Shown here one piece after another: positions 7,726 through 13,954 of a stretch of DNA of 15,951 bases. A model generated the notes under the pieces. It searched no databases and was not told the DNA's origin. It saw only the letters and a list, made by a program, of their open reading frames with translations. The stretch covers positions 1 to 15,951 of the forward strand of contig PXAI01000265.1 in the NCBI GenBank assembly GCA_003567135.1. Direction: 5' to 3'. This DNA is from Balneolia bacterium (lineage in GTDB: Bacteria > Bacteroidota > Rhodothermia > Balneolales > Cyclonatronaceae). The position numbers and the translations under genes were made by a program. Every line of letters begins with the position of its first letter. Position 1 is the stretch's first letter.

Positions 7726-7758
7726 ACAAAAAAACCGGCTCGGGGCCGGTTTTTTTGT
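7726..7758. terminator. bidirectional intrinsic terminator, SDR / TonB-C lipoprotein
   Basis: CCGGC at 7735-7739 pairs with GCCGG at 7745-7749 around a five-base loop. The stem is extended by seven A residues on the left and seven T residues on the right. Each strand therefore reads as a GC stem followed by a U-run. It serves the SDR gene on the plus strand and the convergent lipoprotein gene on the minus strand. Confidence 0.9.
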
Positions 7759-7785
7759 GAATTTCTATACTTAGAAACTTAGAAA

Positions 7786-8379
7786 TCAGAATTCAAGGGT
7801 TCTGAATCGAAGTGTACGTACAGGTTGCTCGTTGTATGTTGCCGGCTCGTAGGTGAGCTTTTTGGCGAAATCAGAAGCGAATCTGTTGAGAAGCCTGTTC
7901 GTGGAATAAACAACCTCGACTGCTGCTACGGTTCCGTCGGTGTCAACTACGTAGTTGAGGTGAACGGTGCCTCTTTGTCTTTCTTCGCCGACAAAGTGTG
8001 GCGGATATTCGAGATTTCTTGCTTTGAAACTTTCAAGATCGACTTTAAGTTCAGCATCTGATTGAGTTACTTCAAAAATTGCGTTTTCTTCAAACAGACG
8101 GTTTGAAGAATTGAGTGCAATAGAGATTCCAGATGCGAAATCTACTCTTGCTACATCTTTTCGGTTAAACCGGTGATGATAATTTCCTCTTCTTGGGATG
8201 TAAACCACAGAAGTAGGCTCAATAAAATTAACGTGTGCCAGCACGGTCTCACCATCGTTGAAGTGGATTAAGTCAAGTTCGTTAGAATTTGATATATTGC
8301 CACTCCCTGCGCAGCCACTGAACACGAAAGACAGGGCTAACATTGCTATCAACATAGAGGGTGTTAAAAGAGCTTTCAT
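7786..8379 (-). CDS. lipoprotein with TonB C-terminal domain
   Basis: 197 residues from the ATG at 8379, chosen because it gives a compact lipoprotein signal: hydrophobic residues 9-20, then FSG before C23. An upstream in-frame ATG at 8412 is also possible. After a short linker comes a beta-rich segment (LIHFNDGETVLAHVNFIEPTSVVYIP and KDVARVDFASG, about residues 35-85). It resembles the small barrel domain found in many Bacteroidota proteins (KDG..I.G.V..., then DV..I.F.NG). The C-terminus, GTVHLNYVVDTDGTVAAVEVVYSTN through YEPATYNEQPVRTLRF, matches the TonB C-terminal fold. Canonical TonB is anchored in the inner membrane with a proline-rich spacer; neither is present here, so this is probably an envelope lipoprotein of unknown role rather than the energy transducer. 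Confidence 0.8.
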   Translation of the reverse strand: MKALLTPSMLIAMLALSFVFSGCAGSGNISNSNELDLIHFNDGETVLAHVNFIEPTSVVYIPRRGNYHHRFNRKDVARVDFASGISIALNSSNRLFEENAIFEVTQSDAELKVDLESFKARNLEYPPHFVGEERQRGTVHLNYVVDTDGTVAAVEVVYSTNRLLNRFASDFAKKLTYEPATYNEQPVRTLRFRTLEF

Positions 8380-8445
8380 AGTAGTATTAAAAGGGGTTAG
8401 TTTTTTGCTCATCCTAATATACCACCGGCATGTCATCAAGTCCAG

Positions 8446-8451
8446 ATTATA
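8446..8451 (-). promoter_or_regulatory. possible -10 box for the TonB-C lipoprotein gene
   Basis: The minus strand reads TATAAT here, about 70 bp before the ATG at 8379. No convincing -35 element is seen, and Bacteroidota sigma-A promoters usually have a different -7 element (TAnnTTTG). A weak candidate only. Confidence 0.25.
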
Positions 8452-8609
8452 AAACAATCCTAATCTTTAGAATACAGTAACTTAACGCCCTATCATTACA
8501 CTTTTTTTTTAACACAACCAGCTCAATTATGAAGAGATTTTATATTGATTCAAGCACCCCTTATTCAATCAAACTCATATAAACAAATAACTTACCGATT
8601 TAGGTGTTA

Positions 8610-8630
8610 GAAAAAAACCGGCAATACGGT
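8610..8630 (-). terminator. weak intrinsic terminator after DUF2905 gene
   Basis: On the minus strand a four-base-pair stem ACCG/CGGT (8627-8630 with 8617-8620) around a six-base loop is followed by seven T residues. It lies about 45 bp past the DUF2905 stop. The short stem makes it weak, but the position is right for ending the rsmA-DUF2905 transcript. Confidence 0.35.
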
Positions 8631-8674
8631 AGCTAAATATTAAAATTCATTGGTAAAATTAAGCCTTACAAAGG

Positions 8675-8899
8675 TTAAAAAAACTTTCGGATTAGGTTGA
8701 TAATCAGTGTAATCACGATACTTAGTATGATCATTGTTGCAACCGGAAAGTAAATCCGTGAGCGTCCGCGCTCTATCTGTATGTCTCCCGGAAGGTTACC
8801 TATTATTCCACCTTTCCCTCCCAAAAAGTAAATCAGCGCGCCGGCTATGATGATAATCAACCCGACAAATATGAGAAGTTTGCCAAACTCAGGATTCAT
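8675..8899 (-). CDS. DUF2905 family small membrane protein
   Basis: 74 residues with two transmembrane helices (about 6-26 and 50-70). They are separated by the polar loop GGIIGNLPGDIQIERGRSRIYFP, which is the DUF2905 signature (G.LPGDI.I...... .YFP). The function of this widespread family is unknown. Its start codon overlaps the end of rsmA by 11 bp, so it is translated from the rsmA message. Confidence 0.88.
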   Translation of the reverse strand: MNPEFGKLLIFVGLIIIIAGALIYFLGGKGGIIGNLPGDIQIERGRSRIYFPVATMIILSIVITLIINLIRKFF

Positions 8900-9659
8900 T
8901 GTAATCAGATTCTTTTACAGCATTCAATAAGGTAATGAAATCTTCAGGGGTCAGCTGATCAGGCCTGAGATTCAAATCAAATTCGATTTCTCCGTTCAGG
9001 ACAGGTTTCAGACTATTGGACAACTTTTTCCTTCGCTGGTTAAAAGCTGTCCTGACTACCCGCTTGAATAACGGAATATCCTCAGCATCAATTGCGGAGT
9101 CAGGCTCCCAGGAAATTACCGCACTTTCCACTTTCGGCTTCGGGAAAAACACGTGCCGCGATACCGGAAACAAATACTCCGGCGTACCCAGAACCTGCGC
9201 CTGAACGCTCAGAATTCCGTAATCTTTTGTGCCGGGCGATGCCGTGATTCTCCGGGCTACTTCATCCTGCATCAGCAGCACCGCGCGGCGAATTAGCTGA
9301 CCGGCATCCATAATCTTGAATAAAATCGGACTCGTTATGTAATAAGGGATATTCCCGACAACCACCGACTTTCCCGATATCAGGCCCAGCTCATCCCAGG
9401 AAACTTTCAGAATATCCGCATGTATGATGTTTACTTCAGGATATTCGGTTTGAAGCTGTTCTATCGCGCGGCCATCCACCTCAACGGCTTTCACATTTTC
9501 GTATAGCTCGCGCAGATGTCCGGTGAGAGCGCCTTCCCCGGGACCGATTTCCAGAACCATCTCCCCTTTTTTCGCATCGGTTACGGTGGCGATTTTCCGA
9601 AGAATGTTCTGATCTTTCAAAAAATGCTGGCCTAAACTTTTCTTCGGCTGGAGTGACAT
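8889..9659 (-). CDS. rsmA: 16S rRNA dimethyladenosine transferase RsmA (KsgA)
   Basis: 256 residues. It dimethylates two adjacent adenines near the 3' end of 16S rRNA, using S-adenosylmethionine, as a late check on 30S assembly. Visible motifs: KKSLGQHFLKDQNIL (6-20), the SAM-binding loop LEIGPGEG (36-43), VEVD (59-62) as the acidic ribose contact, HADIL (80-84), and the catalytic NIPYYITSP (103-111). MQDEVARRI, FFPKPKVESAVISW and FNQRRKKLSNSL complete a full-length family member. It is divergent from alanine dehydrogenase across about 98 bp and overlaps the DUF2905 start downstream. Confidence 0.97.
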   Translation of the reverse strand: MSLQPKKSLGQHFLKDQNILRKIATVTDAKKGEMVLEIGPGEGALTGHLRELYENVKAVEVDGRAIEQLQTEYPEVNIIHADILKVSWDELGLISGKSVVVGNIPYYITSPILFKIMDAGQLIRRAVLLMQDEVARRITASPGTKDYGILSVQAQVLGTPEYLFPVSRHVFFPKPKVESAVISWEPDSAIDAEDIPLFKRVVRTAFNQRRKKLSNSLKPVLNGEIEFDLNLRPDQLTPEDFITLLNAVKESDYNES

Positions 9660-9709
9660 TGAGTGAGTCGTTTGTTTTGGTTAGACGTCAAGTTTAAGTT
9701 ATTTTAAAA

Positions 9710-9725
9710 TGTTGATGCATCAACA
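9710..9725. promoter_or_regulatory. 16-bp perfect palindrome upstream of ald
   Basis: TGTTGATGCATCAACA is a complete 8+8 inverted repeat in the short divergent gap between rsmA and alanine dehydrogenase, ending 32 bp before the ald ATG. Its size and position suit a binding site for a dimeric repressor or activator. Lrp/AsnC-type regulators often control ald genes in other bacteria, but no regulator gene is nearby, so which protein binds is unknown. Confidence 0.45.
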
Positions 9726-9757
9726 CCACTAAACTACGTGAATTGATCGGGATTTTA

Positions 9758-10978
9758 ATGGAAATCTTGAACCCATCAGAGTTCAGCCGCAAAATTGGCC
9801 TCGAGACTCTCGAAAAAACGCTGAAAAAAGAGCATAAGTCTGAACGTCTTCAAATTGGAATTCCGCGCGAGAAATCACCGGACGAGCATCGCGTATGCGT
9901 AACTCCCGGCGGCGTATCGGTTTTAACGGCCAACGGTCACGAAGTGATGATCGAAAAAAACGCCGGAATCGACGCCAATTTCACCGATCAGGAGTATTCG
10001 GAAGCCGGGGCTCAAATTTGCACAACCGCATCAGAGGTTTACAAAAAGTCTGAGCTCATCCTGAAAGTAGCCCCTCCCGATGAAGAAGAACTTGAGGAGA
10101 TGTCCAGCGATCAGATCCTGATTTCAGCCCTTCATCTCGGAAATGCCAAAGACAGTTTTTTTAAGGATATGATCCGCAAAGGCATTACCGGCGTCGGGTT
10201 TGAGTTCATCCGCCTGAGCGATAATTCTTTCCCTATTGTGCGGATGATGCACGAAATTACCGGATCGCTCTCCGTGCAAATCGCGGCGCATTATCTGGAA
10301 AGTAAATCGGCGGGACAAGGCATTATGATGGGCGGAATTTCGGGCGTGCCTCCTGCCACGGTTGTTATTCTGGGCGCGGGAATTATCGCCGAATACGCTG
10401 CACGAACCGCGCTGGGCTACGGCGCACAGGTTTTTGTGATGGACAACGATCTCGGCAGGCTTCGTCATCTGGAAAACGCGCTGAACCGCCGGATCATCAC
10501 CGCTATGGCGAATCATCAGTACCTGACTTCCGCCACGAAAGCTGCCGATGTGATTATAGGCGCGGCTATGGTTGAGGGCCACCGCGCGCCCTGCTGGGTT
10601 ACCGAACCGATGGTTGAACTGATGAAAAGCGGAAGCGTTATCGTGGATACCGTTATCGATCAGGGCGGCTGCATTGCCACGAGCAGGCCGACCAGCCACT
10701 CAAACCCGGTGTTCCAGAAATTTGACGTCATCCACTACTGCGTGCCGAATATTCCGTCGGGCGTGGCGCGCACCGCAACATATGCGCTGAATAACGTAAT
10801 TGTACCTTTCGTACTTGAAATCGGCGATTCCGGCGGATTCAAAGAGGCAGTGTGGTCGAATCACAGCCTTATGACCGGCACCTATGTTTACAAAAAGCAT
10901 CTTACAAAGAAATCGCTGTCTCAGCTTTTTAATATTCCCTACAGAGATATCGAAATGCTTATCGCCAGCCGCATCTGA
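9758..10978 (+). CDS. ald: alanine dehydrogenase
   Basis: 406 residues from ATG 9758; an upstream TTG at 9743 is less likely. It catalyses the reversible NAD-dependent oxidative deamination of L-alanine to pyruvate and ammonia. Family residues fall at the expected spacings: R45 (REKSPDEHRV) and K103 (ILKVAPP) for substrate, H126 (ALHLGN) and D301 (VIDQGG) for catalysis. The nucleotide loop is VILGAGIIAEYAA (204-215) with D229 closing the fold, favouring NAD. SRPTSHSNPVF and HYCVPNIPSGVARTATYALNN are alanine-dehydrogenase features that separate it from transhydrogenase alpha subunits. An N-terminal extension of roughly 30 residues precedes the usual IGIPRE start; I recall such extensions in Bacteroidota members. 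It is transcribed alone, with a palindromic site in its upstream region. Confidence 0.9.
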   Translation: MEILNPSEFSRKIGLETLEKTLKKEHKSERLQIGIPREKSPDEHRVCVTPGGVSVLTANGHEVMIEKNAGIDANFTDQEYSEAGAQICTTASEVYKKSELILKVAPPDEEELEEMSSDQILISALHLGNAKDSFFKDMIRKGITGVGFEFIRLSDNSFPIVRMMHEITGSLSVQIAAHYLESKSAGQGIMMGGISGVPPATVVILGAGIIAEYAARTALGYGAQVFVMDNDLGRLRHLENALNRRIITAMANHQYLTSATKAADVIIGAAMVEGHRAPCWVTEPMVELMKSGSVIVDTVIDQGGCIATSRPTSHSNPVFQKFDVIHYCVPNIPSGVARTATYALNNVIVPFVLEIGDSGGFKEAVWSNHSLMTGTYVYKKHLTKKSLSQLFNIPYRDIEMLIASRI

Positions 10979-11027
10979 CGGCCGCAACATCTTTACTATT
11001 AACTGAACTGCAAAAACTAACTACCTT

Positions 11028-11051
11028 AATTTAATCCATAATTTAATCCAT
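11028..11051 (+). repeat. 12-bp tandem duplication at the M28 peptidase start
   Basis: AATTTAATCCAT occurs twice in immediate succession, at 11028-11039 and 11040-11051. The second copy supplies the first two bases of the peptidase ATG. This duplication sits exactly over the translation-initiation region, where it could affect start-site accessibility. It may also be a simple slippage event. Confidence 0.8.
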
Positions 11052-12708
11052 GAATAAATTCAGCTTTAAAATCCTGGCTTTGCTAATGTCAGGTGCGCTC
11101 ATTTTTGCTGCCTGCAGCAGTGAACCCGATCTGGAAGAAGCCGCCTCAACGATCACCGAAGAAAGTTTGATGGAACATATCCTGTTCCTGTCGGATGACG
11201 AGCTTCAGGGCCGTGCACCCGGTACCGAAGGCGAGCAGATGACCGTCGACTACCTTATTGAACAATTTACCGAAATCGGCCTTGAGCCGGGCATGCCGGA
11301 TGGTTCCTTCGTACAGATGGTACCCGTAATTTCCCAGCAGACCGCTCCCGGTTCGGTGATGCGCATCCACAGAAACGGACGCACGCTGCATTCGTTTGAT
11401 CATTACACAGAAATGATGGCCTGGCCTGCCGCCGGACAGGAAGAAGTTAACATCCGCGATGCCGAGCTGGTTTATGTGGGATACGGAATTATCGCTCCCG
11501 AGGAAGACTGGGATGATTACAAGGGAATGGACGTAAGCGGGAAAATTCTCGTTTTCAAAAACAGCGATCCTTACACGCATCCTGACAGATTTGCCGGCGA
11601 TACCCGACTTTATTACGGACGCTGGAGCTATAAATATGAAATCGCTGAAGAACTCGGTGCACTCGGCGCGATCATCATCCATACCATCCCGACTGCCGGC
11701 TATGGCTGGAACGTAGTTGCCGATGGCTGGAGCCGCGAGCGTTTTGCCCTTGAGGATGAAATGCAGGCTGAAAGCGACACAGAACTGAACGCATGGCTGA
11801 CCCAGTGGTCGAGCAACGCGATTTTCGAAAGCGCCGGCCTTGATCTTCAGGAAATGCTTGATATGGCGGAAAGTCCGGATTTTGAGCCGGTTAAACTGGA
11901 AGGCCTGCGCCTTGATATCGATCTTGAGGCAACCTACGACAGCCTTGAGCTGATGAACGTACTTGCCCTGCTTCCGGCCAGCAGCGATGAATACGTTGTT
12001 TTCTCAGCGCATCATGATCACCTCGGCGTTGGAAATCCCGTTGAAGGCGATTCTGTATTTAACGGCGCGCTTGACAACGCTTCCGGAACAAGCGCGATTA
12101 TCGAGCTGGCGCGTTCGTATAAATCAATCCAGTCGGATCTTAAGCGCAACGTGATGTTTGCCGCAGTCGGCGGAGAAGAATCCGGCCTGCTGGGATCACG
12201 CTATCTCGCGTTTAACTCTCCCGTTCCTGTTGGGAAGATTTCCGCGAATATCAACATCGACGGATTCCAGATTTTTGGTAAAACCGAGGATATGATTATC
12301 GTTGGAAAAGGCCGTACCTCGATGGATGACATTATGATACAGGAAGCGGAGCGGGTCGGGCGCACCATTCTGCCTGATCAGCAGCCGCATCAGGGATTTT
12401 ATTACCGTAGTGATCACTTCTCCTTTGCGCGCGTTGGAATTCCGGCGCTCTATCCTAACGCCGGCGTAACGTACATCGACAAGCCCGACGATTTCTATGA
12501 GGAAACCGTACTTCCGCATCTTTCCAGAATTTACCACACCGTACATGACAAAGTGGACGAAAATTGGGATCTGGTTGGAGCCGTTGAAGATATGAGGCTC
12601 GTTTTCAACGTGGGCTACCGCGTTATCAACGCTCCTGAAATGATGACCTGGACACCAGGCGACGAGTTCGAAGCCGCAAGATTGCGCGCTATTCAGGAAC
12701 TGGAATAG
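11050..12708 (+). CDS. M28-family metallopeptidase lipoprotein with PA domain
   Basis: 552 residues. A lipoprotein signal peptide (hydrophobic 8-20) ends at the LIFAAC lipobox with C22. A PA-like insert follows (about residues 135-220, with VYVGYGIIAPEEDWDDYKGMDVSGKILVF and GALGAIIIHT). The M28 catalytic domain then shows all five zinc-related positions. H321 lies in SAHHDHLG, the bridging Asp is D342 in GALDNASGTSA, and the Glu pair E376-E377 lies in VGGEESGLLGS. D404 is in NINIDGF and H456 in YYRSDHFSF. It is predicted to be an aminopeptidase or carboxypeptidase on the periplasmic or outer-membrane surface, releasing amino acids from peptides; substrate specificity cannot be read. It follows ald after 71 bp and is closed by its own terminator, so it is probably monocistronic. 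Confidence 0.93.
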   Translation: MNKFSFKILALLMSGALIFAACSSEPDLEEAASTITEESLMEHILFLSDDELQGRAPGTEGEQMTVDYLIEQFTEIGLEPGMPDGSFVQMVPVISQQTAPGSVMRIHRNGRTLHSFDHYTEMMAWPAAGQEEVNIRDAELVYVGYGIIAPEEDWDDYKGMDVSGKILVFKNSDPYTHPDRFAGDTRLYYGRWSYKYEIAEELGALGAIIIHTIPTAGYGWNVVADGWSRERFALEDEMQAESDTELNAWLTQWSSNAIFESAGLDLQEMLDMAESPDFEPVKLEGLRLDIDLEATYDSLELMNVLALLPASSDEYVVFSAHHDHLGVGNPVEGDSVFNGALDNASGTSAIIELARSYKSIQSDLKRNVMFAAVGGEESGLLGSRYLAFNSPVPVGKISANINIDGFQIFGKTEDMIIVGKGRTSMDDIMIQEAERVGRTILPDQQPHQGFYYRSDHFSFARVGIPALYPNAGVTYIDKPDDFYEETVLPHLSRIYHTVHDKVDENWDLVGAVEDMRLVFNVGYRVINAPEMMTWTPGDEFEAARLRAIQELE

Positions 12709-12727
12709 TCAAATCACCGCTATTTAT

Positions 12728-12760
12728 AAGCCGGATCACTTTTGTGGTCCGGCTTTTTTT
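12728..12760 (+). terminator. intrinsic terminator after the M28 peptidase
   Basis: AAGCCGGATCAC (12728-12739) pairs with GTGGTCCGGCTT (12744-12755), with one G-T mismatch position, around a TTTT loop. Seven T residues occupy 12754-12760. A clear rho-independent terminator 19 bp after the stop. Confidence 0.88.
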
Positions 12761-12774
12761 ATAATCTATCAGGG

Positions 12775-12832
12775 AATAATATCAGTATTGTAGGGACAGG
12801 GCATGCCCTGTCCCTACAATACTGATATTATT
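12775..12832. repeat. 58-bp perfect palindrome with 28-bp core, copy 1
   Basis: Bases 12775-12803 are the exact reverse complement of 12804-12832, with no loop. The core at 12790-12817 has the half-site GTAGGGACAGGGCA and is identical to the core at 15661-15688. The outer arms AATAATATCAGTATT are also fully complementary here. It lies just past the peptidase terminator. It is probably a dispersed REP- or MITE-like element that can extrude as a cruciform. I recall similar GGGACAGGGCATGCCC palindromes in other Bacteroidota genomes but cannot verify that here. Confidence 0.9.
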
Positions 12833-12963
12833 ATTTTTAAACCAAAGAAATTACCATACCCTACGCACAAAAGGTAACGACGTCTTTGGTAGACGCTGCC
12901 GGCAACCACGTATAAGGATTTGTTTTGAAATTAGCCGAAAAAACAAGCATATTTCTACGATAT

Positions 12964-12999
12964 CAGTTTTTTAAGGAAAAATCGTTTTCCGAAAAACTG
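12964..12999 (+). promoter_or_regulatory. long hairpin in the leader of the small membrane protein
   Basis: CAGTTTTT (12964-12971) pairs with AAAAACTG (12992-12999), and GGAAAA (12975-12980) pairs with TTTTCC (12985-12990). An internal loop of TAA against G separates the two stems, and the terminal loop is ATCG. The hairpin ends 25 bp before the ATG at 13025. It could be an RNA leader structure or a protein-binding site; there is no U-run to make it a terminator. Confidence 0.5.
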
Positions 13000-13024
13000 T
13001 GATTTAATAATCAATTCTCATCAA

Positions 13025-13402
13025 ATGGCCTACTCTGAGCTGTCCGTAAAAAACTTCAAGCGCATCTGCCTGATCAACTGGAGCCTCACTCTCCCGATGA
13101 TGTTGCTTTTTGCGTGGCCGTTTTTTCTGTTTGCCAGGTGGACATCCGTTCATGAGTATATCGCCTATACCGGCGCGTTTTTCTTCGCCCTGCCGTTCAT
13201 GATCACCGTTTTACACGGACACGTAACGATGGCGCTCGGTGCGCTTCATCGTCATCATTACTATAAGTGGCTGACGCTCTATCCGTTTACCTGGGGATTC
13301 ATGTTTCGCTCCATGATGTTCAGAACCCGCTTTCGTTTAACACTGCTGTTTTTCGCCTCTCTCATCCTCTTTTCCGGCTGGGCGATCACTTACCTTCGCT
13401 GA
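13025..13402 (+). CDS. small three-helix membrane protein, unknown function
   Basis: 125 residues that I do not recognise. Three hydrophobic segments are likely membrane helices (about residues 15-37, 45-63 and 104-123). Between the second and third lies a cytoplasmic- or periplasmic-facing stretch rich in histidine (H64, H66, H75, H77, H78), followed by aromatic residues and then a basic segment (RSMMFRTRFR). The histidines could bind metal or haem, but no established motif is present. ATG 13025 is the first start; the next in-frame alternatives would remove helix 1. A long hairpin sits just upstream and the HiPIP gene begins 131 bp downstream. The three helices and steady frame make a real gene likely even without a family match. 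Confidence 0.65.
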   Translation: MAYSELSVKNFKRICLINWSLTLPMMLLFAWPFFLFARWTSVHEYIAYTGAFFFALPFMITVLHGHVTMALGALHRHHYYKWLTLYPFTWGFMFRSMMFRTRFRLTLLFFASLILFSGWAITYLR

Positions 13403-13533
13403 GCCAATCTTTATTTATACTGTTTCCAAATATCGGTTTATTTGAATTATAACGTGCTTTTATCGGTTAGAAATAATATCATCAATAACTAACCTTGATA
13501 TTAGTTTAATTAAATACGAAATCGCACTCAATT

Positions 13534-13878
13534 ATGGAAAAAGATAAAGTCAGCAGAAAACAGTTTTTCAAAAATGTGGCAACCTTTGGTATCGCCGCAA
13601 TCGGCGCTTCTACCCTGCTTAAAGCATGTGGCGGCGGAGATGACGATACTTCGGGTGCAACAGTAGATCCGTGTAACGAGGGTCTGTCTGAGCAGGATCT
13701 GATGCTTCGCCAGAACCTTGAGTACAAAGCTGAAACCGAAATTCCTGATCAGCGTTGCGATAACTGCGCGCTCTGGATCGATAAAGAGCCGGGCGAGCCC
13801 TGTGGCGGTTGCCAGATTCTTCCGGGTCAGCCAATCCACGCTGCCGGATGGTGCAACTCATGGGTACCAATGTCCTGA
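13534..13878 (+). CDS. high-potential iron-sulfur protein (HiPIP), lipoprotein
   Basis: 114 residues. HiPIPs carry one [4Fe-4S] cluster and move single electrons in the periplasm, typically from a quinol-oxidising complex to a terminal oxidase. The cluster ligands are C75 and C78 (CDNC), C93 (GGCQILPG) and C107 (GWCNSW), matching the family pattern. The N-terminus has SRKQFFK (7-13), similar to a twin-arginine signal but with RK in place of RR. A short hydrophobic stretch follows, ending at LLKAC with C32 as a likely lipidated cysteine, then a GGGDDDTSG linker. The Lys in the lipobox is unusual. Two further cysteines, C47 and C90, are not part of the standard ligand set. Rhodothermus marinus uses a HiPIP as donor to its caa3 oxidase, so a similar role is a reasonable inference. 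A bidirectional terminator follows. Confidence 0.92.
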   Translation: MEKDKVSRKQFFKNVATFGIAAIGASTLLKACGGGDDDTSGATVDPCNEGLSEQDLMLRQNLEYKAETEIPDQRCDNCALWIDKEPGEPCGGCQILPGQPIHAAGWCNSWVPMS

Positions 13879-13896
13879 TCATTTTCTAAAGGATAT

Positions 13897-13933
13897 AAAA
13901 AAAGGTTCTCTTCACACGAAGAGAACCTTTTTT
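13897..13933. terminator. bidirectional intrinsic terminator, HiPIP / fumC
   Basis: GGTTCTCTTC (13904-13913) pairs perfectly with GAAGAGAACC (13918-13927) around an ACAC loop. A-runs (13897-13903) and T-runs (13928-13933) flank it. It terminates the HiPIP gene on the plus strand and the convergent fumC on the minus strand. Confidence 0.93.
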
Positions 13934-13954
13934 ATTTTTGGGGATTTTTCAGGA

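Larger units (their letters stand above)
12709..13024. other. intergenic region, M28 peptidase / small membrane protein
   Basis: A 316-bp gap. It holds the peptidase terminator (12728-12760), a 58-bp palindromic repeat (12775-12832) and a long AT-rich hairpin (12964-12999), each listed separately. The stretch 12833-12963 shows no coding potential or RNA gene that I can recognise. Confidence 0.6.

Noticed and set aside
9743..9757. TTG start for alanine dehydrogenase
   Set aside because: ATG 9758 is nearby, and the extra five residues have no support.
10124..10699. 191-codon minus-strand open frame inside ald
   Set aside because: Antisense shadow of a clear alanine dehydrogenase; His/Arg/Ala-rich composition typical of shadows.
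12868..12915. Sequence with GCTGCCGGCAACCACGTATAAGG that recalls an integron attC-like site
   Set aside because: The outer boxes do not match attC consensus and the left and right ends are not complementary; no integrase or cassette genes are near.
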